Origin: Ophiodon elongatus
Taxonomy: Eukaryota; Chordata; Actinopteri; Perciformes; Hexagrammidae
Assembly: GCA_016806645.1 (NCBI GenBank)
Contig: JACSYO010000040.1
Span: 896,001-960,000, forward strand
Direction: 5' to 3'
DNA length: 64,000 nt
This document shows positions 46,946 through 60,593 of the stretch, in pieces. The position numbers and the translations under genes were made by a program. Under the pieces are notes generated by a model. The model worked only from the letters and a program-made list of their open reading frames with translations. It was not told where the DNA came from and searched no databases. Numbering within the stretch: the first letter of the stretch is position 1; each line of letters begins with the position of its first letter.

Positions 46946-49900
46946 TAACAGCCTCATTTTAATCCAAACCATGAGTAGTAGTTTTGTTTGAATTCACATC
47001 GCCAACCACGAAAATACAACCGTGTTGTACAACCATGTGTGGCGACATGGCAATGAGGGTGAGCCTTAATTGGAACGCAAAAAAGCTTAAAATGTGTTGA
47101 CATGACATGAAAAACATCCTTTAAAAGTGGCGTGCTATTTAAATGCCTTCCCATGAGATCGCGTTAGTCTAATTGCTCCTGTTTCCTGCCATCGATGAAT
47201 TGCAATTTTATCATTACTGATAGAAATGACGGCCTGAACTACCAGCTCCTAAAATAATTAGATAATCCTTTAAACCCACTCTGGATCTTGGCGGACCAAC
47301 CTTAATCCCCCGGCCACCAAAACCTGTCCGGAACACTGACTCATTATCACTGGAACGATTACCAGCTCGACGAGATGGATCTGTGAACAAATCCGAGCTC
47401 TCTCCTTAAAAATAATGCCCTCTAACAAGAGCCAGCAGCATGACAGCACGTCTCACACACTCTGCTACAATGTCCCCCAAGTCAAGCGGAGCTCAGCCAC
47501 GTCCGGAGACATCTTGTCGAGGAAACTGACCGCGGATCCAGTCGGCGCCTCCGGGCTCGGCTGTTCCTCCGTCACGAGCCGAATGTAAGCGCGGATGCAC
47601 ACTCGCCTCCTCGGGCCGGATGCTGGTCCGTACCCCCTCGGATCACAAGTTCAATTAATTTCACAGTTGGCGGCACCCACGGTCATTTCGCCGGGGCCTG
47701 TTGTCTGGAACTGGAGAGAAATGGGAAGAATATGCACCCGAGCCGGAGCCGCTCCTTTTTTCTTTTTTCTTTCTTCTTCCCCTCCTCGCCTCCATCCCCC
47801 TCCACCCATGAAAGGCTCCAATCGCCCGGAGCCACATCTGATCTGATAGGGCCACAGCTCTGCAGCATATTAAAGCTCACATCACGACGATAAGGCGGAG
47901 ACGAGACGGGCCGCGTGCATCATTACTGCTCCAGAGAGACGGCTCTTTTCCATCTTGTTCAACAGAAGATTCTACAATTAATCTGAATTCGCCAAAGAGT
48001 TGAGTTAATTGACAGATCATATCAGTCGGACGTTGTCTTGAATGCAAAATAAAGTCCGGCTCCACATGGCTGAGTAAAATCTATAAAATCTTTCCTGGAC
48101 TTTGGCTTTGAGTCTCGCTCTGACTTGTGATACGTTCAAAAGCATAAATTGGAGTGGCAGCGCTGAAACCCCCAAAACAACTCAATACTCCGGCCTCACT
48201 TTGCCATTTTACTTTCATAGGCCGCTGTGTTCTCCCCAGCAGACGCCACCCTCTGATGAGGCAATCATCCGCAGGTGTGTGGGTGAGGCGCTGACTTACA
48301 ACGACTGATTAAATTCACTCGACACATTTTTTCCAGTGCATTTTATCGTTAAATTAAACATTGCAACGTTAATGATTCTGGAATGCAAACACACCACAAT
48401 TTTAAGCATTGATGGGTATTTTTTTTTTTCTCTCTTTTGTTTCTTATCATAGTCACTGTATTCTGTTTTTTTTGTTTTTTTACAGATGTCAACCCTAAAT
48501 AGAGACACTGTAGTATTAAACCTCTGATTGAGGTTGTTTTTCACTCCGTTCAGACGGATCAGGCTCCTTTTTTTTCAGTTTTTTTTCAATTGAATGCAGG
48601 AAAGATCCACATAAACACAACAATATGATGACATGACAACATAACCTCGCAAAAAGAGAAAACAAATGGAGAAAAATACTTGGAAGAAAGCAAAGAATAA
48701 ATAAAGAACGAGACTAAATTAAATTAATAGGATCCCTGCAGTAAATCAAATAAGTAGGTTGACCGTATGGATACATTTAGAAAATATGACTGGTAGAGCG
48801 TATTTAATATTTTTATATCGTCCTTCTCTTTGCAATTTTTTTCTGATTTCATGTTTAGCTACTCTGTGGTGGTTTGTAGCAATTAATTTCACCAAAAGAA
48901 ATTGGCTTCTCAATGTAATTTTAAGGAAACTTAGAATTAGATTAGTTCTCATTAGAGCTTTTGATTAATTTCATAATCAGAATATTTCGACACAGCATCA
49001 CTGGGCCGAAGCTGGTTGTTAGTGTTCTATACGCTACGTCTTTCATAAAGCACAAGAACCTCACCTCAATATCTATCAACCCATCAGTCCTTTGTTTCCA
49101 TACCGACCCTTCAGCGTCATCAAACCTGACGAGCTGCAGATTTTTAGTCACACCGTGTGCTCTGGCAGGAAGTGGCACAAAAAGCATTATGACAAGTGCA
49201 AGAAATGACATCTTAAAATGGATCGAAATCATCCAGATACTCTTTTGATGCACCCTCAGTCACTGGCTACATTGTATCATATCACTCATATCCCCCAAAA
49301 AATAGTTGTGTGATCAGTGAACTGCAGACAAGAAAGGAGGCCGACTGTAAAGTAAAGACCTCGACTGGTGACCGGTCTGACCCCTGACCCCCGTCTATCT
49401 AGTTAACTACCAACACTGACTAGCTTTGTACATGACCATTAAAGAAAATACTGCCATTAGTTTATTTTTTTAAGGGGACGGTAATATAAATAATATAATA
49501 TTCAAAAACGCTGCAATGTAAAGGTTTGTGATTATTGCGCAACTTTAACACGTAGTAGTATAGCGGTTGCCATGCCAAACGTTTTGCAGAAATAGCGACT
49601 GAAAAGAGATTTGCATGATAAATGTTCTGTCTTTCGACCTTCTTCACTGAATGCCGACGACTTGAGAGTTCAAGTGTGACCTTCCACTTCTGATCTGCAT
49701 ACCTTTTTTTTTTTTTATTGCTAAGTAGGAAAAAAAAAATGCAGATATGGCCTCTAAAACCCAAGGCTGTCCATAATGATTATCAATATGTCTATACTCT
49801 GGAGCCTGTCCCATGCACGTATGCATCGGGTGATGAGCAGGTTGCAACATGGGACATGTGAGTCCCCGATCCACCTATGGAAGGAAACTAAAGCACCGAG

Positions 49901-50475
49901 AGGAAACCCAGAGAGAACCCGGCTCTCCATCCAGAAACCTTTTTAATACCGTGAGGCACAAGAGCTGCTCTGCGGAGCGCACTTATAATAACGCTGATGG
50001 CGCTCTGCAAACCACATTATCCCCGGTGATGAATGAGAGCAAAATGGGTAAATATTATAATGAACCATCATGCATTCCTGCAGGCACTCAGCTGGTGTCG
50101 ACTCTTAATGAGCGCTGAAGAAAAGTGGCCACACTGCTTGTTGAAACATCTCTGATAGATGTTTCACATTACGGGGCAAAAAAAGAAAATAAAAAAAAGG
50201 CCCCCTGTTAGAATATCTAAACCTTACAATTCTACCAGCTCCCCTTCATTTTGCTCGCCTTTGTTTGCCACTCTGTCAGGCAGGGCAGTGCATGCTGGGT
50301 ACTTTAGCAAGACGACACACAAGAGAAGGTGCTAATCAGAGCCCTTACACCTACGTCTTACTCCACAAATGTGCACAGTAGTGAGCCTGCAGTCCCTCAT
50401 CCTCCTGCCGCAGAATGTTTTATTGGTACAAGCGAGGGCTCCTTCACATCTGTGCTTTTTCATGAATGAGGCCTG

Positions 50476-50478
<3 letters not shown>

Positions 50479-50532
<54 letters not shown>
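50479..50532. repeat. (TG)27 microsatellite
   Basis: 27 perfect TG units; the longest uninterrupted dinucleotide tract in the window. Confidence 0.97.
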
Positions 50533-50534
<2 letters not shown>

Positions 50535-50658
50535 ATGCATCACTCGAGCGATTGCGGGTCAGCCCGAAGGGGTCACAGGAAGCTGGTGGGCGGCGGCTGG
50601 TGTTGGATGCACTCGGCTTCTCCCATTCACAGAAGACACTCAGAGGCGGGTGACTTAA

Positions 50659-50768
50659 GGAAGGACTCAGAGGGAAGGACTCAGAGGGAAGGACTCAGAG
50701 GGAAGGACTCTGAGTGAAGGACTCTGAGGGAAGGACTCAGAGGGAAGGACTCAGAGGGAAGGACTCCG
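50659..50768. repeat. 14-bp minisatellite, about 8 copies
   Basis: Unit ggactcagagggaa with ctgagtgaa variants. Confidence 0.95.
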
Positions 50769-50910
50769 GCGGTGTTGACGACTCGCAGATGAGTCGCAAT
50801 TGGAATTTCTGATGCCTGTTCTCTGCACAAATTACCAGCCATTTGTGCCTGGAGTGAGAGCCCGCCGCCGCTTGCAATTTGACACTCGAGCAGCGGCGGC
50901 GGCGCTGTGT

Positions 50911-50979
50911 GGAGAGGAGTGGGAGAGGAGTGGGAGAGGAGTGGGAGAGAGTGGGAGAGAGTGGGAGAGGAGTGGGAGG
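50911..50979. repeat. 'ggagtgggaga' tandem repeat
   Basis: Purine-rich units of 10-12 bp, about six copies. Confidence 0.9.
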
Positions 50980-51892
50980 TTTGATGTGGAAGAGAAATCA
51001 CATCTCGGCCCAACTGGGTGCTGATTTGTTTGTGTCTCTCTGATGAGCTCATTGTGTCTTTACCCAGCTCTTTGTGAGCCGCGCGTATGTGGAGTGTGTG
51101 TTCTGATTGTAGACGTGTGGGCCCTCCAGATGAGAACATTGTCCTCGTGTAGACAGTCAACACACGTTACATTTTGTCAAATACAGCTCGAGGAACTATC
51201 GCGTTCATATTCTGAATTGGATTAGCGGCCATATTGTCGTCGCCATAAACTATGAGATAGTAAAACGCCGCTGTGTGCTCCCGTAGAAGTCTGTATGGTA
51301 TCAACCGTGTTTATGAAAAACCTGTTTTATTCACATTATCACAGAGATGTTAATCGTATGTGCTGCTCCATAGTGTCTGCTACGGGACTTCAACATGGTG
51401 GATCTTTGGGAAACTGGAAGTTATTGACTTATGTTTCTTAAAACATTTGAGGTCTTCATTTTAAATCAAGAAGAAGTTTTCGCGAGGAACCAGAGGCGGC
51501 AAGTCATCAGTTGCAATGGTTCACGATATGAGAGGTTCCTTCACTCCTAAAAATTATTATGCACAACCGTCTTGTACCTTTTTTTTTATTTTAATTTACT
51601 CTGAATCAAATGTTTTATGGTCACGGTTCTTTGTCACAGTTGGTTGGCTTGGTTCCATACATGGGAGATTCACTTCCTGTCACTGTTGAGGTCTATTGGC
51701 AGATACATGGTTTTCATTGGAAACTTAAGTAGAGTTGAGAACACTAAACGCACTCTTTTATTTAGTTACATGTACGGTCACTTTAACATTATCCATCTAC
51801 TGTTAACACATCAGTTAGCTATTAGCAGGGAATTCAGTAGTATCAGTAAAAACCAAATACTCTAGTTGGTGGAAACTAACTCGTATGCTCCT

Positions 51893-51966
51893 CGCCTCTT
51901 CTCCCTCTTCTCCCTCTTCTCCCTCTACTCCCTCTTCTCCCTCTTCTCCCTCTACTCCCTCTTCTG
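51893..51966. repeat. 9-bp pyrimidine repeat
   Basis: Unit ctccctctt (some ctccctcta), eight copies. It is a polypyrimidine mirror-like tract. Confidence 0.93.
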
Positions 51967-53149
51967 AGGCCTCACTAAGATAACGTTGAACATTTTCTGT
52001 TTCTCGTGTCGTAACCTTCCGCTTACAAACTATCATCGTGTGAGTGTTCTGCATCTCGGCGGATGCGAGCGTTCTGAAACTGAGCCCTCTTTTGTTTTCC
52101 AAATGAGGAGATCGTCCTTCACAGCCATTAACACACTGCCTCTTCTCGCCACTCCAAGGCTTTTTTTGTTCTTTTCGTCCTTGGGTGTCTTCTTTTCGTG
52201 AATTATTCTCTCCTTCTGGCAGCTTTCTGGTTTGAATGCAATCCCCACCTCATTGTAAAGGGAGACTACTTCCCCTGTGATAAAACAACGCTGCCTGCGG
52301 CTCGCTCTGCTCACTGTATCAGGGATAATTCCTTGCATACCGATACGAGCTGTCCTCTTTTAAGTATTGGTATTCGTTTGTGGCGACTGTGCTGAGGGAC
52401 GCATTTCCACGTCCGGCTCTGCCCCGTCCTTGCCCTCCTCTCATAATAGATATTGACAGGTGCAGCGCAGATAACGCTAATCTGCATCCTAACAGGATTC
52501 CACGTGTCGTGTCGTGCTTTCTCGCCGCTGCCGCATTCGATTCACAACTTTTGTTACACTGCTAATAGCGTTTCACGGTGGCGCAGCCCGGCGGCCTTCA
52601 CAGGGGAGGGTGTGAAAGTGGAGCCCGACTCGTTCACAGGTTCGCTGTCTGAGGTGAGCAGGTGAACCAATGTATGTTGAAAATATAATGACACTAAAAT
52701 CCAATCGTAAAAAAGATTTAGTGAACAAACAAGGAGGATAAAAGGGCAAGTGTTCTATTCTAATGTTGCAGGACCTTCGATTTCACACATTAAGATTAAT
52801 TTACTGTTTGGGTTTGGAGGCTACATGTGTAATTAAAAGTCTCTTACAAACTGGGGGCATGGATTTCTTTCTTTTTCTATGGGCATTCACCAGACAGCAA
52901 GGCTCTAACAACAAGACTCAGATTAATGGGTGCATTATGGGAAGTGTAGGCTCCATTGTTTAGGAGCTGAACCCATACAAGGGACTGAAAGTCAGGATAT
53001 CTTCGGCCTCTCATGCATGAACACCATCATTCCTTCTGTGTCTCTTGTGAGAACCACAAATGTATGGATTTTTACACCTACAAGTAATTAGTTTGTAAAA
53101 TTCTATAGCTCGTTTGTTTTGTTGCTACTCTGCCATAAGCAGCAACCTC

Positions 53150-53440
53150 CGACGCAGAGAAATGAAGCCAAAGCAGAAGTGACAAAAACTACAGTTCCTC
53201 AAATGGCCACTTGAGGCCGGCTCCGAAAAGTGAGTCAAGGCCACCATGTTAAAACGCCCAACTTTACAGCAGAAATAAACATGTTTACTTCCTGGTTTAA
53301 AACCAGAATGGTCTCTTTAGCTAATTTCCACGTCCATGACAGTTAGCTACTGCTACGACTGCTACTATAGTACTATGAACCAATAGGGGAAGTCAAGTCA
53401 CTACGTCCACTTCTATATGCAGCCTCATGCCATTTCAGAA
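53150..53440 (+). mobile_element. dispersed fish repeat, F family
   Basis: cctccgacgcagagaaatga, aagtgacaaaaactacagtt, ggccacttgaggccggctcc, aaataaacatgtttacttcc, tacgtccacttctatatgca. I recognise this as a common spiny-rayed fish repeat. Its closing segment resembles the end of the CTCF-motif family. Confidence 0.6.
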
Positions 53441-53940
53441 TTAGTGATCCTCAGTGCTTCCTGTCCTCCACACCGACCTGCTTGTACAATATAAAAACAT
53501 TTGGATGTTAAATAAATGCTTCAAAACCTAAAGACGACTCTGCTGCTCTACTATCCAGACTGACAAGCGATCTCAAAATGCATTACGTATTTTCACGAGG
53601 AATTTTTCAACTTCAGTCCAGATTCAAATCGCATTCACCGACAGCCGAAGCTGATATTTCGAATTCACGGGAATATTCTAATATATTCAGAAAAACGCCT
53701 GACACAAATATATACAGCCACTATATGTGGTGGCATTGATATGAAAATGGAAGGAGGACGAGATATTTATTTCCAATTTGAGATAAAGAATGTTTGGTGA
53801 GGGCCAGTGGCGCTTTAATGTGCGATAGCGCCGGTTGACGTTCCATCCGGTCAGCTCTTCAGATGTGATTTCAGTGCACAAACATGCGCTACATAATGCA
53901 TGAGGAGCGGCTGGATCAGAAGAGGTGTTAAGAGGCTATC

Positions 53941-53985
53941 TGTGTGTGTGCGTGTGCGTGTGCGTGTGCGTGTGTGTGTTTGTGT
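53941..53985. repeat. (TG)n microsatellite with CG interruptions
   Basis: TG units broken regularly by gcg: tgtgcgtgtgcgtgtgcg. Confidence 0.95.
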
Positions 53986-54819
53986 CAGGACGCAATGTAT
54001 GAATCTCAGCGTTCCCTCTCGGCCATGTGGTACGAAGGCTTGTGGGATTCTCCAGAGTGTGAGTTCCATCTAACCAACCTAATCAGGTTCATTAGCCTCC
54101 TATTTAATGGACAGGCGAGATAAGGAGAGGAATCAATTCATATTGTGCATTTGGCGGCCGCGGATCTGTGCACCGCGAGAGGACGGCCTCCCCCGCTGCC
54201 CCGAATCACACTCATTGAGAGGGAAGCGGAAATTACCACTCCGGCGAACGCCGCGCTGACTTAAAATGAGCTGATAAAGACCAATCAGGGTCCACATGCT
54301 GCCTGGAAGCTGCCCGGCGACAATGCAAGGGCTTTGAGTTCTCATGGGTTTTCCCATATCAGGTTTAACTTTTTACTCAAAACAAATATTGTATGTTTAA
54401 CGTCTGATGGATAAAACATAAATCGTGTCAATGGAAGTGTACACAATGATTGTGGGTGAAAGTCTCTGAACCAGCTTAAAAATAGAGAAAAGATTTTGAT
54501 TTTTGCCTCTGAATGGAATGAAAACCAAATCCAACTGTTCTATTTTAAGGTGTGTTTAACCTCTTGTTTGTCTCAGTTCTTGTGTCTTTCAGTATATGAA
54601 CATCAACTTTGAGTTGAGGTCCAACAAGATGATATGTTAATGCTCATAGCATGCTGTTGTACAGTAAATGAGAAGAGTTGTGTTTCAAGCAAATCTGAAA
54701 GTCACAGTTCACCCTCACAGCTGTTTCCACTGTTTGTGAACAAAAAGACCTCCAATCAGCCACAACGACTGAAAACACCTGTGCAGGTGTGCACGACCTC
54801 TAGAAGTGTTTAATGTCGT

Positions 54820-55170
54820 TAACGAAAACTACTATGAAATATCTTAATTTACAAGCTTGTTTTGCAATGACTAAGACGAGACAATGACGAGGCGGCACTA
54901 TAACACTTAGTTATAAAGACTAGAGTAAATAAATGAATCACTCAACTTGTGTTTTTATTAACAGATAATACGATTAGAACAGGTGGACTGAAACATTCCA
55001 TATAATCTGATGAAAAAGGACATTTGACATAGGACTAAGACAAAAGATTTACTAAAATGTAAAGACTTTTTCATCTACAAAAACTTGACATGTGGGACAA
55101 AAATAACTTAAATGTGACTATTTTCGTCTACAGAGTAAGACTAACAGCTGCTAGAATTAACATAAGAACA
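54820..55170. repeat. degenerate 'gactaagac/actaaaa' repeat
   Basis: Pieces such as aacgaaaactactatgaaat, gactaagacgagacaatgac, gactttttcatctacaaaaa and attttcgtctacagagtaag form a loose series typical of a decayed teleost satellite. Confidence 0.5.
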
Positions 55171-56449
55171 CAGTTTATAAAACTGAACATTATTCTCATT
55201 TTTTGTAAATGTAATTTTGCCTATATTTTGATGTAAATATTCATATTAACATAGGATTTTTCTTCAGGAGTATCGATAAGTCCTGCATCAACACAACCTT
55301 CCGAATTTTGATTATTCCTGATCCAAAGTCAAAGTAAGTGTTGGATTTCATGACTTCATCGAACACTTAAAAGAACGGATGCTTTTATTCAGAGGAAACT
55401 GCAATGCTGCTAATCTAGAGACAAATGTGTTTAATGAGTTCTTTTATGTAAATTTAATTCCATGTTTGCCCAAAAACTTCATGCAAATCCGCCAATTAGT
55501 GTTTGGAATAAATATACATTGATTTTAGTAAAGAGGCTCGAAAAGTGGTTCATTTAACCTTGGAGTCACCTTTTTCTTTTAAATCTTAGTGAACAAATGT
55601 CAGACGAAGGCGACGACTTCAGTCTCTCCTGCTTGTTTTTCAGCATTTTTATAAGAGAAAGCCTTCGAGTCACATCTTCGAGTCCAAAGTGATGGCGTTT
55701 GGTCAAAACGCCCAGCTTTACTAGATTTATGTGAGTCTGGCTTCATATCTGGCCCAGCGTGGGCCGAGACGAGCTTCCACCTGTCACACAAATCACCGGG
55801 ATGAAAAGTTCACGGTTCGGTGACAGGAGGCTGAGGGGGTAAAGCTTTCACCGCTGGTTCACTCAGGCTGATGCCTTGTCTTTGAGCATTGTGGGTGCTT
55901 TGATCGTCTAAAGACACACAGACGTTTCTCTTCGGTGGTTTTTAGTTGTTGTGCTGCACGGATGTTTTTGCTGAGGAAACTGAGTTTTTAAATAAACTCC
56001 TCGAACAATCTCATAACTTCATTAGCCGGTTCGGTCTCAGCGTCACCGAGTTTGTCTACATTCGTTCAGTCAAGTTCAAACTACTTTTTGAAGTCGCCTG
56101 ATCGCTGCACTGTTCGCACTACGCAACTAACTGTCCCGTCGTCGTGGTTTTCCCTCTACGTGACTGAGCCTCTCGACACACTACAAGATCTGAGTATGTC
56201 TGGTTTCCAAAACTACGCTTTGTCCCGAAAACACAAAAGAAGTGACACAGGAAATGACAATGTCATGTTTGTTGTCGTCAGCATACAAGTTCACAAAAAT
56301 ATCAGTTTCCACACGTCTTTACTATCTATTTTACCCGAAGGTGCAGCAAGAACTTTGCTGCGAAGGCAACACATATAGCACACGCGGTTCCAGGCGACGC
56401 CTCCCCAACAGACTCTCCAGGAGATCCAGGTATTTAAGCGGCTAGATAT

Positions 56450-56475
56450 ATAATAATAACAATAATAATAATAAT
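56450..56475. repeat. (TAA)n tract
   Basis: About eight TAA units, one interrupted by c. Confidence 0.9.
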
Positions 56476-57344
56476 GTGTCTGCAATGCACCGACTCGCGT
56501 CTTTAAACATAACGCTTGGAAGACGATTTGTCTCGGCGAGAGGAAAATCATGGAGAAAGTTGTGTCGTGTGTACTTGGTATTATTCAGCCAACAAATCAA
56601 CTTAACCCACTGAGAATGACAGGAAGTCCCTAATCAGACGGAGCAGGTGGAGTTTGCTGCGTCTTTTTTGTCATTGCTACGAAGAAACCATCAAATGAGT
56701 GCTAACGTTAGCTCAACACAAACCATGAACTGTACGCTACCTGACAGTTGATAGTTGAGTTTAAATGAATGAAAACAACGAGCCCGAAATATCGAAGTAT
56801 TGCACTGTTTCTGTTCAGATAATAACAACTATGGATGGAAGTCATATTGCTGAAGGTATCCAGCAAAAGTCCCCACAGTGAGAATAAAACACAAACCACA
56901 TTGAGAGCTTTTCTGCTCTGAGTTTAATTTTGTTTCACTTTTACAGTCCAGTTCAGCCCAATGAAGCTCGAGTGTGAGTTCAGTCAGGAAGACTTTACTC
57001 TTGCATGCTCAGCCACGTAGTGGATTTCTCATACATCTGTCAATCACTCCTCTCAGGCATGCTCACTTCTAATTTCCTTGCTGTCATTGTTCGGGGCTGT
57101 CAATCATGATATCAGCTGTTCTGATCAGCTGGTCTCTTCTATCCCATAACACAGCGACACAATGAAATGTGACGCACTACGTGTCCCTGTAGAGTCCAAG
57201 CGCCAAAGACTCTGTCAAGACTTTATCATCACACATCATCTTTTATTACTAAACAATTACCTTTTCTTCATCTGACATCTGAGCTGTGTTTGGTGGTGAT
57301 TCAACAGCTTTTAATCAAGCAAAAAAAGCTGAAATCTCACAATG

Positions 57345-57512
57345 TTAGAGCTTTTCTACCTTAACAGACAAAGCGCATCACAAATGGTCTACAAGCCTTT
57401 CACACACTCCGATGGCCAGTTGCTCATCTATCGGCAGTATGAGTGTCCTGGGGATCGAACCAACAACCCAGAGGTTAATGGACTATATGCTCTGCCTCCT
57501 GAGCCACAGCCA
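57345..57512 (-). mobile_element. tRNA-derived SINE with pol III boxes
   Basis: On the minus strand the head reads tggctcaggagg (A box, 57495-57506), then, 33 nt later, ggttcgatccc (B box, 57451-57461), the two internal elements of a type 2 pol III promoter. The body towards 57345 (acaaagcgcatcacaaatgg..., cttttctaccttaacagaca on the plus strand) is a diverged version of the body at 15505-15690. The remainder does not fold as a tRNA, so this is a SINE and not a tRNA gene. Confidence 0.7.
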
Positions 57513-58097
57513 ACCCCATCAACACAAAGACTAAAACACCAACTACATTTTGAGCAAGCCAAAAAAAGAAACATGATCAGATATTGGAAATAATTACATC
57601 TCATAAACAGGAAAGAGGATCCACTCGAGCCAGAAGTGAGACTCGTGTTGGCAGATTCAGACGCACACAGCGATGACACTAACACTTTAGAGCGGATCCA
57701 GAAAAAGGGCTCGATTCCCCTCTTTGAATCCATAGAAAGCGTCATCGTCCCGCTCGGTAACCATGAGTGTGTGATGTCACGTTGCATTGGTTTCATTGAT
57801 CTGCGATTCTCAAGAGTTCAGAGTTTTCAGTTAGCGGCCGCTCGCGCTCAGAGCCACCGACAGCGGCTTGTAAAGACGAGGGACACATGAGGACTCGGTA
57901 ATGGAGGCAAACTGGGCAAGTGATACCTACTTGGCGCGCTATGACTCCCCCTCCATTTGCACTCCCGCTCAGCTACGCAGCTGTGCACAGACTCACTGTG
58001 GGCCTGCAGGGATTAGAGCGCGGGGAGGTGGGAGCACTGCAGCAATGCGTCCCAAAAAGCCAAGGTCACCTTAAGTGAATTGGGATGAGGAGGGAGT

Positions 58098-58118
58098 GGG
58101 GGGGGTGGGGGGGGGGGC
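58098..58118 (+). repeat. G-rich run
   Basis: gggggggg-t-gggggggggggg type run; one T interrupts about 20 G. Confidence 0.9.
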
Positions 58119-58458
58119 AATTCCCTCAGGACGAAAACAGGGAGCAACTCGTGAAAAAGTAATTAAGCAGGATGCACATCAGTGGATGCCACAGGCGGAG
58201 AAGGCGAGGGGAGAGATGAATAAGCCCCGAGGACGGGGACCAATGTTAGCGCACAACTTATCTGGGAAATCTGGGAGATGTTCGCTAAATGCACACAACG
58301 GGATCGTGTAACCTAAATGTATTTTCCCCATATCAACTAAATATTTCACAGTATCATCTTCTCAGATGTGAGTATTGCCGTTCCTCTACTTTATGTAACT
58401 GGTTACCTTTTAGGAGCGTTTTAGACTGCTGAAAAGACAACAATTTATAATTTTTAAA

Positions 58459-58476
58459 ACACACACACACACACAC
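58459..58476. repeat. (AC)9 microsatellite
   Basis: Nine perfect AC units. Confidence 0.95.
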
Positions 58477-58529
58477 CTGAGAAAAACGCGATTTGGGGCT
58501 ATTTAAATTTTTTTTTAAATAAAATAGTG

Positions 58530-58900
58530 TGTCTATGAGAAAATGACTCTACTTCTCTCTTGATTTATTCCCTCAGTAAACATTGTAAACATGAGCTTAT
58601 GTCTCAATCTCTAGTTTCAAGTCTTCTTCAATACAGCATGATGTTCATTTAGTAAATTATGGTCCATTTAGAGTCAAACAGACCATAAAGCAGGGGATGC
58701 TTTAGGGGCGGGGCTACAGGGTGATTGACAGGTCTCTACTAGAGACGTATACAGCGTCTCTACGTCCTCCTCAGTCCAGATATGGTCACTTCTGTTGTGA
58801 TGGCCACAACGCTGAACTCGAGGCTTCAAAACATCAGTCCACAAACCAACAGGTGACGTCACGATGACTACGTCCACTTCTTATATACAGTCTATGTGTA
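58530..58900 (+). mobile_element. dispersed repeat of the CTCF-motif family, copy C (motif missing)
   Basis: Begins inside the family at atgagaaaatgactctactt and runs to the end (gatgactacgtccacttctt, atacagtcta). It shares the whole body with copies B and D but lacks the 73-bp units, so it has no CTCF-like core. Confidence 0.75.
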
Positions 58901-59818
58901 ATATTATTATATTTTTACTATTTCTTGACTAAGAGAAACAATTCTCAAGATGTTTTCCGGGTTTGACTCCGAACACGAAAACCTCTTGGTTAACGTCAAG
59001 GGAAGATCTTGGTCATGGGTAACAGATGCAGAACATTCGGGGTTTGTGGAGAAAATTATTCTTCTTTTCTTCCCCAAATCAGTCGGTGAGATATGAATCT
59101 CAAGCATCTGAACCCCTTTTGATCACAGTTCTCTCATTCAGGTGTAGGAGTGTCATCCTCTTAGAGTCGCTCGCCTTCCGTCAGGGTGAACCTGGTCCAG
59201 AGCTTCAGACGATCCATCACAGGGAACATGGAGGGACAGACCGCTGTCCCCCAACACTCGCCGGTATCAGGTGTATACATCCGCTGCCAAGGCCTCATGC
59301 ACTGGAGCCGGTGGCCCAGCGGTGTCTGTGTGGAGCCACACAAAGCTCGCAGTGTCGTGTTACATCACGGATGCATGAATATTAATGAAAACATTACTTG
59401 GAGCTTTGTTTAGCAGCTTGTTGCCTCTGACGTTTCCTTTTCGCTGCGACGCTCCCACGCAAACGATGAAATGTTAAACACGCAGTTGGGTTTGAGGTCA
59501 GAGCCGCTCGCGCTCAGACGTGCTTTGTCTTCAGAAACTGTGGATTTTTTTTCAAGGAACAATTGCAAATGTTTTGTTTGTCTAAAGCGCCCAACCTCTG
59601 AAATGCAAATAAGAGCAGCCGGAACAGGCTGCGACTCGAAGCTTTTAATGTAAGTACATGTGCCACGATATGAAAATACCCTTTTACAAATCCAGGTCAT
59701 GAATTCCAATATTTAATCAACAAATGTCAGAAGTAAAAGGCACTTCTGCACCAAATTAAAGTGCTGATTTATTCAGTTTAGTCTGGTTCCATCTTCAGTT
59801 TGGGGGATTCTTTTGAAC

Positions 59819-60270
59819 AGATAAAGAAGAAAAGAAAAAGAAAGAAAGACAATAAAGAAAGAAAGCAGGGAGACCATTAGGGATGAAGGATGAAATGAAG
59901 GGAAGAAAGAAGAGAGGAAGGAAGGAAGCGAGGAAAGTGGTGGGAATGCATCGACGAAAATAATGAAAGTATGGAAGGTAAAAGAAGAAGGGAGGGCAAA
60001 AAGATAGAAGGAACCATGTGGGAAGGTGAAGGGAGAGAGAAGGAAGAAGTGATGAAGCAAAGAAAGGAGAGGAGGACGCAAAGGAAAGGAGGGGAAGACG
60101 CAAAAGAAGGAAAGAGGGGAGAAAGCAAAGAAAGGAATGAAGCAAGGAACGGCATAAAATAGAAGTGGTCGGCCGTCAGATAAATGAAGTGAGTGGAAAG
60201 TACTTCAAAGGAATGAAGGAAGAACAAAGAAATAAGTAGAGAAGTAAAGGAAGGAAAAAAAGAAGTAAAG
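59819..60270. repeat. purine-rich tract, about 450 bp
   Basis: The plus strand is almost all A and G (gaaagaaagacaataaagaa, aagaagagaggaaggaagga, and so on), with irregular 4-5-bp units. ORFs on the minus strand here (Phe/Ser/Leu-rich) are composition artefacts. Confidence 0.93.
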
Positions 60271-60533
60271 ATGGAACAAAGTGTCTTCAAAGTGCAATAT
60301 TTCTTATCTCAAAATAGTACCTAAAGACATTTACTCAATCGCCCAGCCGTTAACGAGTTTCCTGCTCTTCAGATAGAAGCAGAGTGACGAACCCTGAGGG
60401 GGCAGGTGAGTCACATGACCTGTGCAGATATAGACGTTACCCACACGAGACATGAGGCGTCTGCACAGCAGCGCTGGATGCAGTCAGCGGTGACACGGTG
60501 CACATCTGTCAGTCTGCTTCAACCCAAACAGGA

Positions 60534-60538
60534 AGTGT

Positions 60539-60591
<53 letters not shown>
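60534..60591. repeat. (GT)n microsatellite
   Basis: About 28 GT units with one gttt interruption, ending in gggggg. Confidence 0.96.

Positions 60592-60593
<2 letters not shown>

Noticed and set aside
57425..57512. tRNA gene on the minus strand
   Set aside because: A and B boxes are present but the sequence does not give a full cloverleaf and continues into a SINE body.
59773..60290. Minus-strand Phe/Leu/Ser-rich ORFs resembling membrane proteins
   Set aside because: Composition artefact of the polypurine tract.
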